In this document: positions 33,990 to 41,210 of the stretch, piece by piece
Layout: each line of letters begins with the position of its first letter
How positions within the stretch are numbered: the first letter of the stretch is position 1
From: Chitinophaga filiformis
GTDB taxonomy: Bacteria; Bacteroidota; Bacteroidia; Chitinophagales; Chitinophagaceae
Direction of reading: 5' to 3'
Assembly: GCF_023100805.1 (NCBI RefSeq)
Contig: NZ_CP095855.1
Location: forward strand, 4,815,001-4,879,000
Length of the DNA stretch: 64,000 bases
The notes under the pieces: generated by a model
Told to the model about the DNA's origin: nothing
Databases searched by the model: none
The model's input: only the letters and a program-made list of their open reading frames with translations
Translations under genes and position numbers: made by a program

Positions 33990-34529
33990 TTATGTAATCA
34001 GCAATTCCTTCACCGTTTGAACCTCTGGTAAATTGACCACTGACACAACGATTTTACCGCCTGCAGGCAATACTTTTGCCTTGTAATGCCAGTCTACGCC
34101 GTTCCAGCCCAAAGATGCCAGCCCGTTCTCCCTGACAACACCATCAGCGTCTACTACCGTTACCTCCACTTCTGCTACACGGAACTCATTTTTGGCGGTC
34201 ACTACCACCTCCTCATCCTTTACCTGGATATTTTGGATTTCCGGACTGCGGTAGGCATCCCTGACTGCCATATTGTAGGCATTTTGCCCTGGGCCGGCCA
34301 GGGACGCATAGTAGGCTTTCACTTCCGGATCGGCCAGCGCCTGTTGCGCACGTGCTGAAGCAATGGTCATCTTATCCCTTGCTGCTAACTGTTTTTGTGT
34401 GGGCTTTTTCTTTGACGGGCCGCGTTTGGTCGCCATAATGATCTGCCCATTCCGTTCGTAAATCGTGAATCGTTTGCCGAGGGTGCCCCGTACAAGTTGC
34501 AGGAGGATATTGTCTTTAACAATGGCCAT
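33990..34529 (-). CDS. conserved Bacteroidota protein of unknown function
   Basis: This 179-residue protein starts MAIVKDNILLQLVRGTLGKR and has a basic, Lys/Gln-rich segment (GPSKKKPTQKQLAARDKM, about 38-55), then LAGPGQNAYNMAVRDAYRSP and a strand-rich C-terminal half ending in LPAGGKIVVSVVNLP. I have seen this N-terminal pattern in uncharacterised proteins of Bacteroidota, often in more than one copy per genome, but no function. The C-terminal half resembles an immunoglobulin-like fold by strand spacing, which is only an impression. It is the only gene in the 1.5-kb segment bounded by tRNA-Arg copies 1 and 2. The 309 bases between tRNA copy 1 and this gene contain no convincing gene. Confidence 0.8.
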   Translation of the reverse strand: MAIVKDNILLQLVRGTLGKRFTIYERNGQIIMATKRGPSKKKPTQKQLAARDKMTIASARAQQALADPEVKAYYASLAGPGQNAYNMAVRDAYRSPEIQNIQVKDEEVVVTAKNEFRVAEVEVTVVDADGVVRENGLASLGWNGVDWHYKAKVLPAGGKIVVSVVNLPEVQTVKELLIT

Positions 34530-34981
34530 AAAAAGGTTTTTTTGAGGTTATATACTACAAGCTTACTGATTATATACAACTAATATACGGATAACTATGC
34601 ATAATGGCATCAAAAGTATATGTAAATATAACCTCAATATCTAGGGATATATAGATATCCTTTAAATCCCTTTTTAGTATCATCCTGGCATCCTTTTAGT
34701 ATGCTACTTCCGAGCCGGCCGAATGCTATACCAATGCTATACCGGTACTATCCCGGACGCGGAAGAAATGACGACACATACCTGGGCATCTTACTATTTT
34801 GCTGTGGGGTACTCCCGGATTGTTAAAAACCATTCGGTTCAGGAGTGCAATGCAAGGGAAACAGAAATGCAAATGTGGCCCAGCCGGGATGAACACCAAC
34901 TTGTGGGACGCAGTTATAGATCTGGGATATTTTAACCTGAGCGGTCGGATCGGTTGGTTTGCTTGGGAGAATCACAGGCAT

Positions 34982-35010
34982 AAAAAAAGCCTCACATTTC
35001 TGTGAAGCTT
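34982..35010 (-). terminator. terminator of tRNA-Arg copy 2
   Basis: On the minus strand AAAGCTTCACA, loop GAAA and TGTGAGGCTTTTTTT form a nine-pair stem with one G-U pair, followed by seven T. It lies just after the tRNA 3' end and differs from the terminators of copies 1 and 3. The stretch 34530-34981 before it holds no convincing gene. Confidence 0.8.
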
Positions 35011-35016
35011 TCTCTG

Positions 35017-35090
35017 TGACCTCGTCTGGATTCAAACCAGAAACCTTCTGATCCGTAGTCAGATGCTCTATTCAGTTGAGCTACGAAGCC
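35017..35090 (-). tRNA. tRNA-Arg (anticodon ACG), copy 2
   Basis: This 74-base cloverleaf is identical to copy 1 except in the acceptor stem (GGCTTCG pairing with CGAGGTC without mismatches). Anticodon ACG is in the loop CTACGGA. The -7 region reads CATATTTG instead of TAnnTTTG, and no good -33 box is at the right distance, so this copy may be weakly expressed. Confidence 0.93.
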
Positions 35091-35210
35091 ATTCCCGTTT
35101 TGGGGATTGCAAATATGCGAAAAAAATCAAACTTCTAAAAAGAGTTTTACGCTTTCTAATAAAATATCTTACAAAATCGTCATTTAAAAACAATCTCTTC
35201 CTGCTGAATA

Positions 35211-36053
35211 CTATTGGATCCCGCTCAATTCATTTTGGAACTGCGCCACGTCTATCCTGCCCATCGCAAAGCGATGCTCCAGCAGAAAACGGCGCTCCTG
35301 CCGCGTTTGTGCCCTGCTGTAAATATCCGACAGGATCTTATTCTCCTCTTCCAAAGGGCTTGTAATAGATACCCGCCTATGGTATGCCTCATAATACCTT
35401 ACTCCCAGTACACGTAACGATGCAGCATTGAAATGCAAAGCATCCGGGTTACTGGTTAGTCCTTCTGCTGTTGCAAAATAGCAAAGCGCTTCCGTCCGGG
35501 CATAGTGTAACAACGCCTCATTAACCAGCGGATAAGCACTAAAATACTTTCCATAAAGACCATTGGTCAGGAAATCTCCCAGTCCGCCGACAACAAGAGG
35601 AACCTCAGTAGCATTCAGTTCCTTTCGTAAAGCATCCATAATTATCTTTAACTTGCTTTCATATTCCGCCGCCTTTTCCGGGAAGCAATCACTTTCTCCC
35701 TGGTGCCATAGTATCCCCGTTAAAGTGCTGCTACGCTGAGCCAGCTTCCCCTGCAATAACGCATGGTCAAATAGCGGACCGCCAACTGACCAGTCATCCA
35801 GACTGGTACCGCCATCCGCACAAGGTATAAAACCGATTTCATCTTCCGGATGATGCATACGCCAGGCAGCACCAAAACTACTCGCCAGACCTATCCCGGC
35901 ACCGGACCGGTCATTATGAACAGGCTCTGTCATCATCTGCCAGCGCCCATTCCGAAGTACTTTTATACCCTCATTAATAATGGCAGGCACTTCCTGACTG
36001 TAACCACGTCCAGCCATATTTGATTGTCCGATCAATAAAAAAGACGCTATCAT
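35211..36053 (-). CDS. SASA/SGNH-type sialate O-acetylesterase-like hydrolase
   Basis: This 280-residue protein has the catalytic Ser block FLLIGQSNMAGRG at its very N-terminus and IPCADGGTSLDDW in the middle. ILWHQGESDCFPEKAAEYES follows, the conserved HQGE.D motif of carbohydrate acetylesterases. The family removes acetyl groups from sialic acid or plant polysaccharides. There is no signal peptide, because the nucleophile block begins at residue 5, so it would act in the cytoplasm. The last 60 residues are helical and charged and are not part of the core. It lies inside the second tRNA-bounded segment, downstream of the TetR gene on the same strand with a 33-base gap, so the two may be cotranscribed. 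Confidence 0.88.
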   Translation of the reverse strand: MIASFLLIGQSNMAGRGYSQEVPAIINEGIKVLRNGRWQMMTEPVHNDRSGAGIGLASSFGAAWRMHHPEDEIGFIPCADGGTSLDDWSVGGPLFDHALLQGKLAQRSSTLTGILWHQGESDCFPEKAAEYESKLKIIMDALRKELNATEVPLVVGGLGDFLTNGLYGKYFSAYPLVNEALLHYARTEALCYFATAEGLTSNPDALHFNAASLRVLGVRYYEAYHRRVSITSPLEEENKILSDIYSRAQTRQERRFLLEHRFAMGRIDVAQFQNELSGIQ

Positions 36054-36086
36054 CGGTAGTTATATATTATTAGAAATATGTTCCTT

Positions 36087-36641
36087 CTATTCCATGCCTA
36101 TGCTTCTGCGAAAGGAATACCAGGCCAGTTTTTTTATATCATTCTGCGCAATGTCTCCCGACTGATACGCCTGTACAGTAGCTGAAATCATCTGGATAAA
36201 TAGCAGTCGTATCCAGGTGGCATTAACGTATTCACTGATCAATTGCCGGCGCTGTAATTCGGGAATCAGCTGAAACCAGTTATCCCGTGTGGATTCGTAA
36301 ACGCCACTTTTTGAAGTACTTACTGCCGTGTTTTCACTTAGCTGATCTGTCAATTTATGCAGGAAGATATATCTGACACCACAATCGATACCGGCGTACA
36401 ACATTCTCTCCAGTTGTAACAACGGATCCTCGGTTGTATTACAGGCTTGTAACATGGCCATTTGCCATGTTTGCATCATGTCATCCCGGCACGCTTCAAT
36501 TAACGCCGTCCGGTCTGTAAAATACCTGTGCAGTGTCCGACGGCTTAGATCAGCCCTTTCCGCTATTCTGTCCAATGGCGCAGAAAAGTCTTCGTTCAGG
36601 ACTGTAATAGCAGCATCAATTATCCTTTGCCTCGCATCCAT
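36087..36641 (-). CDS. TetR/AcrR-family transcriptional regulator
   Basis: This 184-residue protein has the N-terminal helix-turn-helix IIDAAITVLNEDFSAPLDRI, then AERADLSRRTLHRYFTDRTA, the usual TetR layout, and a ligand-binding helical C-terminal part. It is divergent from the SDR-NmrA-MFS operon. A perfect 20-base palindrome (36660-36679) lies 18 bases before its start codon and a second palindrome lies nearer the SDR gene. It most likely represses its own gene and the operon until an exported compound binds. Confidence 0.92.
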   Translation of the reverse strand: MDARQRIIDAAITVLNEDFSAPLDRIAERADLSRRTLHRYFTDRTALIEACRDDMMQTWQMAMLQACNTTEDPLLQLERMLYAGIDCGVRYIFLHKLTDQLSENTAVSTSKSGVYESTRDNWFQLIPELQRRQLISEYVNATWIRLLFIQMISATVQAYQSGDIAQNDIKKLAWYSFRRSIGME

Positions 36642-36659
36642 GACGCAAAAATAGGAAAT

Positions 36660-36679
36660 ATGTCACAATATTGTGACAT
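36660..36679. promoter_or_regulatory. palindromic operator (ATGTCACAATATTGTGACAT)
   Basis: A perfect 20-base palindrome between the TetR gene and the divergent SDR gene, 18 bases upstream of the TetR start. It is the best candidate for autoregulation. Confidence 0.75.
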
Positions 36680-36769
36680 TAGGTGGTTAAAACTTAAATG
36701 CGCTAACTGATCCTGTACCTAACTAATTAGCTTTTCAATAAGCCGGATCAGATGAAATATCCGTTAATT

Positions 36770-36787
36770 ATTTACCATTTGGTAAAT
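36770..36787. promoter_or_regulatory. second palindromic operator (ATTTACCA-TT-TGGTAAAT)
   Basis: Eight-base perfect arms around a two-base centre lie 40 bases before the SDR start at 36828. The sequence is unlike the other palindrome, so a different repressor, or a relaxed one, may bind here. Confidence 0.55.
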
Positions 36788-36827
36788 TCTATGTGTTATG
36801 TGGTCAGGAAATTTGTCAGCAAATCAA

Positions 36828-37574
36828 ATGACGATGGACACATTAGAAAAAGCATTCACATTAAAAGGTAAACGAGTTATTGTTTTAGGCGGAAGTTCAG
36901 GCTTAGGCCTGGCTACTGCACAGGCAGCAGCTAAAGACGGCGCTGAGGTAGTCATTGTTTCAAGCAGTCAGCAACGTATAGATAGCGCTCTTCAAACTCT
37001 GCCAGCCAACAGTAAAGGATATGCCGCAGATCTCAGTGCAGAGGAAAACATTAAAGCGCTGTTTGAGCAAATCGGCACATTTGACCACCTGGTTTATACC
37101 GCTGGTGAAAATATCAGCCTTAGCATGATCGCTGATACGGATATTATAAAAGCACAGGAATATTTCAAAATTCGCTTCTGGGGTGCCTTTGCGGCGATCA
37201 AATACGGTGCTCCTTACATTAATAAAGGTGGATCGATTTGTTTGACCAGCGGTATTGCAAGTCAGCGACCCGGTGCTGGCTGGTCGTTAGGGGCATGTAT
37301 CTGTTCTGCTGTTGAAGGTTTATGCCGCGCGATGGCTGTTGAACTGGCACCGATAAGAGTTAATGCCGTTTTGCCAGGCGTCATTCGGACGAATTTGTGG
37401 AACAGCATGACTGAAGCGGACCGGAACGGCTTATTTGATTACGTCGGTAATTCTCTTTTGGTTAAGCGGATCGGTGAGGCTGAAGAGATTGCACAGACAT
37501 TTCTATTCATGATGAAGCAATCATTTGCAACCGGCCAGTGCTATGCAGTTGATGGCGGTGCGTCTTTGGTATAA
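36828..37574 (+). CDS. SDR-family protein lacking the catalytic Tyr-Lys pair
   Basis: This 248-residue protein (ATG at 36828; an in-frame ATG at 36798 is possible) has the Rossmann motif VIVLGGSSGLGLATAQAAAK. The middle contains LVYTAGENISL in place of NNAG, and the C-terminal part GQCYAVDGGASLV is a normal SDR ending. The catalytic region reads GAGWSLGACICSAVEGLCRA, which by alignment to the usual YxxxKaAvEG has Gly and Cys in place of Tyr and Lys. It is first in an operon with an NmrA-type gene and an MFS exporter, controlled by the divergent TetR regulator. Confidence 0.87.
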   Translation: MTMDTLEKAFTLKGKRVIVLGGSSGLGLATAQAAAKDGAEVVIVSSSQQRIDSALQTLPANSKGYAADLSAEENIKALFEQIGTFDHLVYTAGENISLSMIADTDIIKAQEYFKIRFWGAFAAIKYGAPYINKGGSICLTSGIASQRPGAGWSLGACICSAVEGLCRAMAVELAPIRVNAVLPGVIRTNLWNSMTEADRNGLFDYVGNSLLVKRIGEAEEIAQTFLFMMKQSFATGQCYAVDGGASLV

Positions 37575-37601
37575 ATTTCTTCTCTAATTAATAGCAAAAT
37601 C

Positions 37602-38468
37602 ATGTTTGTAATAACTGGAGTTACCGGTCATGTAGGCCGGGTAACCGCAAATTTATTGTTGACACAACAACAACCCGTAAGGGCGGTCGTTCGAAACGCA
37701 TCAAAAGGTACAGAATGGGAAACGAAAGGTGCAGAAGTAGCTGTTGCCGACCTTTTTGATAAAGCATCGCTTCTCAATGCTTTTAAACAAGCAGAGGGCT
37801 TATTCATCATGACGCCTCCTGCTCTAGACCTGGATGATGTTATTAAAAAGCACCTGGTAATGCTTGGTAACATCATTGCAGCGATAAAGGAGACAAAGCC
37901 TAAAAAGGTGGTTTACCTTTCTTCCATAGGTGCTCATTTAGAAAAGGGCACAGGCGCGATCAGGAAATTGTATGATATGGAACAGGCATTTTCCCAACTT
38001 GACATTCCAACTGCCGGTATCAGAGCCGGCTGGTTTATGGAAAACTTTGCCGGTTTGATTCCTGGAGCAATACAATCTGGAAATCTAATGAGTTTCCTTT
38101 GTCCAACTGATCTTCAGGTTCCTATGGTTGCTGTCAACGATATTGGTAAGCTGGCCGCTGAATTATTAAACCAGCATTGGGCAGGGCACCGTATCATCGA
38201 ACTTGGGGGACCATGTCAGTATTCAGCAGACGATGTGGCATCAAGCCTGTCCTACTATACAAACCGGTCCATTACCGCTGTTCCGATTCCCCGGAGCGAA
38301 TATGAGCCAACCTATGCCTCATTCGGCTTCACAGCGGACGCGTCACGTTTAATGGCGGAAATGAATGATGGCTTTAATACCCAATGGATTGTTTTTGAAG
38401 GTGGTACTTCAGAACACGTTTCAGGTGAAACCTTACTTGAGGATGCGCTGAAAACATACATCAAATAA
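37602..38468 (+). CDS. NmrA-like NAD(P)-binding protein
   Basis: This 288-residue protein has the motif MFVITGVTGHVGRVTANLLL at its start and continues with GLFIMTPPALD and KVVYLSSIGAHLEKGTGAIR, the form seen in the NmrA/quinone-reductase group. GIRAGWFMENFAGLIPGAIQ is also typical. It lacks the YxxxK pair. It follows the SDR gene by 27 bases and precedes the MFS gene by six, so all three are one transcript. A role in quinone or aldehyde detoxification together with export is plausible. Confidence 0.9.
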   Translation: MFVITGVTGHVGRVTANLLLTQQQPVRAVVRNASKGTEWETKGAEVAVADLFDKASLLNAFKQAEGLFIMTPPALDLDDVIKKHLVMLGNIIAAIKETKPKKVVYLSSIGAHLEKGTGAIRKLYDMEQAFSQLDIPTAGIRAGWFMENFAGLIPGAIQSGNLMSFLCPTDLQVPMVAVNDIGKLAAELLNQHWAGHRIIELGGPCQYSADDVASSLSYYTNRSITAVPIPRSEYEPTYASFGFTADASRLMAEMNDGFNTQWIVFEGGTSEHVSGETLLEDALKTYIK

Positions 38469-38474
38469 TATTTA

Positions 38475-39659
38475 ATGGAAATCTCTGCCCGGATCGGATC
38501 GAGAAAAACGCTGCTGACCATTTTAGGGTCAGCAGCGTTTATGGTTCTCTTGCAGGCCTATCTTGTTGCTCCCCTTGTGCCTGTACTTACCCATGACTTT
38601 CAAAGCACAGATGCGATAACGGGGCTTGCCGTACCTGCTTATACCATTCCCTACGGGTTATCCACCTTGTTCTATGGACCATTGTCTGATCGGCTTGGAC
38701 GTAAACCGGTTTTGTTGACTTTACTCGGATTAATGGCATTGTCTATGTTTTTGATTGCTTTATCGCCGACTATTGAAATCTTTTTGCTTCTAAGGGTGGT
38801 AACTGGAATAACAACAGGTGGTATCGTACCTATATCCATAGCCTTGTTTGGGGATATCTATCCCTTTGCAGAAAGAGGAAAGCCGTTGGGGGTACTCTAT
38901 GGTGCAATGGCAGGTGGCATGACCTTCGGATCAACACTTGGTGCCTATCTAAATCCATTAATTGGTTGGCGTTCGGAGTTTGTCACTACCGGAGGTCTTT
39001 GCCTGATCCTGTTTCTATGGGCTGCATCTGAACATAGGAACTTCCCAGCCAAATCGCCTGCAGGAACTACTCTGAAAGAAGTGTTCAGTAATGCTAAGGC
39101 ATTAATGCAGCGAAGGCAGTCCCGGTCCTTATACGCATACGTATTCCTGAACGGCGTCTTTCACTCTGGCGTATTTGCCTGGCTTGGCTACTTTTTTAAA
39201 CTGAAATTTAACTTAGATGATCAAGGTATAGGTCTTGCTTTGCTGGGCTATGGTGTACCTGGTATGCTACTAGGCATTAGTATTGGCAATGCTGCCGATA
39301 AATATGGCCGCCAACGCCTGATTCCAATCGGATTGGCGCTCGGTGCGCTAAGCGTTTGTTTACTTGCGTTTAAACTTCCTCTTCTGGCTGCAGCCGCAGC
39401 AGTAACGGTGCTGTCACTGGGTTATGATATGACTCAACCATTATTTGCAGGCATGGTCACTTCACTGGTCGATCACTCAAAGCGTGGACAAGCGGTTGGT
39501 CTGAGCGCTTGTATGTTATTTCTTGGCTATGGGACCGGCGCATTGGTTTTTCAATGGTTCATGACCTGGGGCTTAGATATGGCATTAATCGTATTTGCCA
39601 TTTTCGAAGCTTTGCTTTTTCTTTTTGCCCTACGGCTTTTCAAATTCAGCTGGTCATAA
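38475..39659 (+). CDS. MFS exporter (drug-resistance type)
   Basis: This 394-residue protein has twelve predicted helices. It starts after the NmrA gene by six bases. The first helices read LAVPAYTIPYGLSTLFYGPL and SDRLGRKPVLL, which is MFS motif A (GPLSDRLGRKPV). GIVPISIALFGDIYPFAERG in helix 4-5 and ADKYGRQRLIPIGLALGALS in the second half (repeat of motif A) fit the family of drug exporters such as arabinose-efflux-like proteins. It is the last gene of the TetR-controlled operon. Confidence 0.92.
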   Translation: MEISARIGSRKTLLTILGSAAFMVLLQAYLVAPLVPVLTHDFQSTDAITGLAVPAYTIPYGLSTLFYGPLSDRLGRKPVLLTLLGLMALSMFLIALSPTIEIFLLLRVVTGITTGGIVPISIALFGDIYPFAERGKPLGVLYGAMAGGMTFGSTLGAYLNPLIGWRSEFVTTGGLCLILFLWAASEHRNFPAKSPAGTTLKEVFSNAKALMQRRQSRSLYAYVFLNGVFHSGVFAWLGYFFKLKFNLDDQGIGLALLGYGVPGMLLGISIGNAADKYGRQRLIPIGLALGALSVCLLAFKLPLLAAAAAVTVLSLGYDMTQPLFAGMVTSLVDHSKRGQAVGLSACMLFLGYGTGALVFQWFMTWGLDMALIVFAIFEALLFLFALRLFKFSWS

Positions 39660-39844
39660 ACAGCACGTAAATGGTCATAGAATCTATTAATTAAACATCA
39701 ATTTCTTAACGGTATGGGGTTCAGCGGTCAGAATCAATCGCCGCAATTGTATTGGGAAAACGCTCCCTCAGAAACTAAATATTTCCGGTAACTATTTATG
39801 TTGTTTACGGACAAAAACAGTGATCTTAAGATCAAACAGATTAC

Positions 39845-39871
39845 AAGGCTATCGGAAGGTAGCCTTTTTTT
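39845..39871 (+). terminator. terminator in the MFS downstream region
   Basis: AAGGCTA, an eight-base loop and TAGCCTT form a seven-pair stem followed by T residues, 186 bases after the MFS stop. Confidence 0.65.
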
Positions 39872-39884
39872 ACTGGTGACAGAT

Positions 39885-39944
39885 TTACTTTGCCAAAGCC
39901 TGGCCAAGGTTTCCCGCGCCGATAATGCCGATGTTTCTTTTCAT
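39885..39944 (-). pseudogene. N-terminal fragment of a Rossmann-type reductase
   Basis: The minus strand from the ATG at 39944 reads MKRNIGIIGAGNLGQALAK and then a stop. GIIGAGNLGQALA is the NAD(P)-binding start of F420-dependent-type NADP oxidoreductases. Nineteen codons remain. The body of the gene is missing. Confidence 0.5.
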
Positions 39945-40027
39945 ATCCTGGTATGTGCTAAAAATTATGCTGCTCACCGGGCAAAATTTGAGAGTCGTGC
40001 AAAACCACTACAACCTGGCATGACTAA

Positions 40028-40540
40028 ACGAAGCAAATTGACGACCTAAAGAGACAATTATCGAACCAGATAGCTGATATGGAACAAAGGCTAAACTACT
40101 TGCGGGAGCTGCTAGCAACGCAAAAAGTAGAGCCCGAAGACTATCGGAGAATGAAAGCTGAATACACTGAAAAGATAGACAAGCTCTTAGTAAAGATGGC
40201 AGAACCCAACCAGAATTTTGTAGATATAGAAGGGCTGCTCAGGACAGGAACTATGACTCTATTCAATCTTGAAAAATTGTATTTAGAGGGCGACATTATT
40301 AAAAAAGGGGGATAATTGGTCCGATATACCCTGAAAAATTGACGTTCGACGGTTTCAATTATCGAACCGCTAGACTGAATGAGGCCGTTTCGTTGATATA
40401 CAGTCTGGGCGCGGGTTTCAGCGGACAAAAAAAACAGGACAAGGCGAAAAAAACGCTCTTGTCCTGTAAGGTGACCTCGTCTGGATTCAAACCAGAAACC
40501 TTCTGATCCGTAGTCAGATGCTCTATTCAGTTGAGCTACG
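40028..40540 (+). pseudogene. C-terminal remnant of a serine site-specific recombinase, copy 3 side
   Basis: The frame from 40028 reads TKQIDDLKRQLSNQIADMEQ and continues with a coiled coil (RLNYLRELLATQ, DYRRMKAEYTEKIDKLL). Then DIEGLLRTGTMTLFNLEKLY leads to LEGDIIKKGG and a stop at 40315. A one-base frameshift at about 40310 joins it to IIGPIYPEKLTFDGFNYRTA and RLNEAVSLIYSLGAGF. That second frame then reads through the terminator and into the antisense strand of the tRNA-Arg gene and stops within it. The layout matches the C-terminal part of Bacteroidota large serine recombinases. The catalytic N-terminal domain is absent. It is the same family as copy 1 at 33335-33540. Confidence 0.75.
40427..40467 (-). 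terminator. terminator of tRNA-Arg copy 3
   Basis: On the minus strand ACAGGACAAGAGCG, seven T as loop and CGCCTTGTCCTGT form a stem followed by eight T. It is almost identical to the one after copy 1. Confidence 0.85.
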
Positions 40541-40545
40541 AAGCC
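40472..40545 (-). tRNA. tRNA-Arg (anticodon ACG), copy 3
   Basis: This 74-base cloverleaf is identical to copy 2, with acceptor GGCTTCG pairing with CGAGGTC and anticodon ACG in CTACGGA. The promoter is intact and the terminator matches that of copy 1. Being next to the core gene rlmH, it is probably the original copy. Confidence 0.95.
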
Positions 40546-40564
40546 ATTCCCTTGATTGGGATTG

Positions 40565-40595
40565 CAAAGGTAGGAATATTTCTGTAATCGCCAAA
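40565..40595 (-). promoter_or_regulatory. promoter of tRNA-Arg copy 3
   Basis: On the minus strand TTTG (40592-40595), 19 bases and TACCTTTG (40565-40572) match the Bacteroidota promoter and the layout seen at copy 1. Confidence 0.75.
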
Positions 40596-40690
40596 TTTTT
40601 AAATATTTTTTTTGTTTGATTCATAAGCAGCGGGTTACGTACATTTACCGCCCGCCTTATGGACGGGCGTCTATCAAAAACAAGCCGAAG

Positions 40691-41164
40691 GTGAAAATAC
40701 AGCTCTGGAGTATCGGAAAAGAAAACGACCCTTACATTAAAGAGGGCATCGCTGTTTTCCAAAAGCGATTGCAGCACTATGTAGATTTTGAACTGAAACT
40801 GATCCCCACAGTTAAACAGGCCGCCAGTCTTTCCGTTCCCGAGCTGAAGAAACAGGAAGGCAGGATGATACTGGATATGCTGCAGCCACAGGATTATCTT
40901 GTAGCCCTGGATGAATATGGTAAAATGCAAACAACGCTGCAACTGGCAGATTTCCTGCAACAGCGGGCGAATGCGGCTACCAGGCAGGTCATCTTTCTGA
41001 TAGGCGGGGCTTTCGGGCTGGATGCCGCCGTACTGGAAAGGGCGCAATTAAAGTTATCCCTCTCTCCCCTCACCTTTCCTCACCAGCTGGTGAGACTGAT
41101 CATGACAGAGCAGCTTTACAGGGCATATACAGTACTGAACAGGGAGAAATACCATCATCAGTAA
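40691..41164 (+). CDS. rlmH: 23S rRNA (pseudouridine1915-N3)-methyltransferase RlmH
   Basis: This 157-residue SPOUT methyltransferase methylates pseudouridine 1915 in helix 69 of 23S rRNA on assembled ribosomes. I chose the GTG at 40691 (VKIQLWSIGKEND), which gives the usual family length; an ATG at 40616 would add 25 unrelated residues. The trefoil-knot part shows FLIGGAFGLDAAVLERAQLK and the conserved end LSPLTFPHQLVRLIMTEQLY followed by RAYTVLNREKYHHQ. It is core DNA directly after the third tRNA-Arg and lies 46 bases before the rhomboid gene. Confidence 0.95.
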   Translation: MKIQLWSIGKENDPYIKEGIAVFQKRLQHYVDFELKLIPTVKQAASLSVPELKKQEGRMILDMLQPQDYLVALDEYGKMQTTLQLADFLQQRANAATRQVIFLIGGAFGLDAAVLERAQLKLSLSPLTFPHQLVRLIMTEQLYRAYTVLNREKYHHQ

Positions 41165-41210
41165 AAAATCAGTATAATTACATTCTCATCAATTAAATCA
41201 ATCGACTGGC

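Noticed and set aside
33721-34020. Plus-strand open frame of 99 codons between tRNA copy 1 and the unknown gene
   Set aside because: It overlaps the end of the better-supported minus-strand gene, has no recognisable features and odd composition.
34723-35035. Short open frames on both strands before tRNA copy 2
   Set aside because: They overlap each other and the tRNA terminator and have no coding signature.
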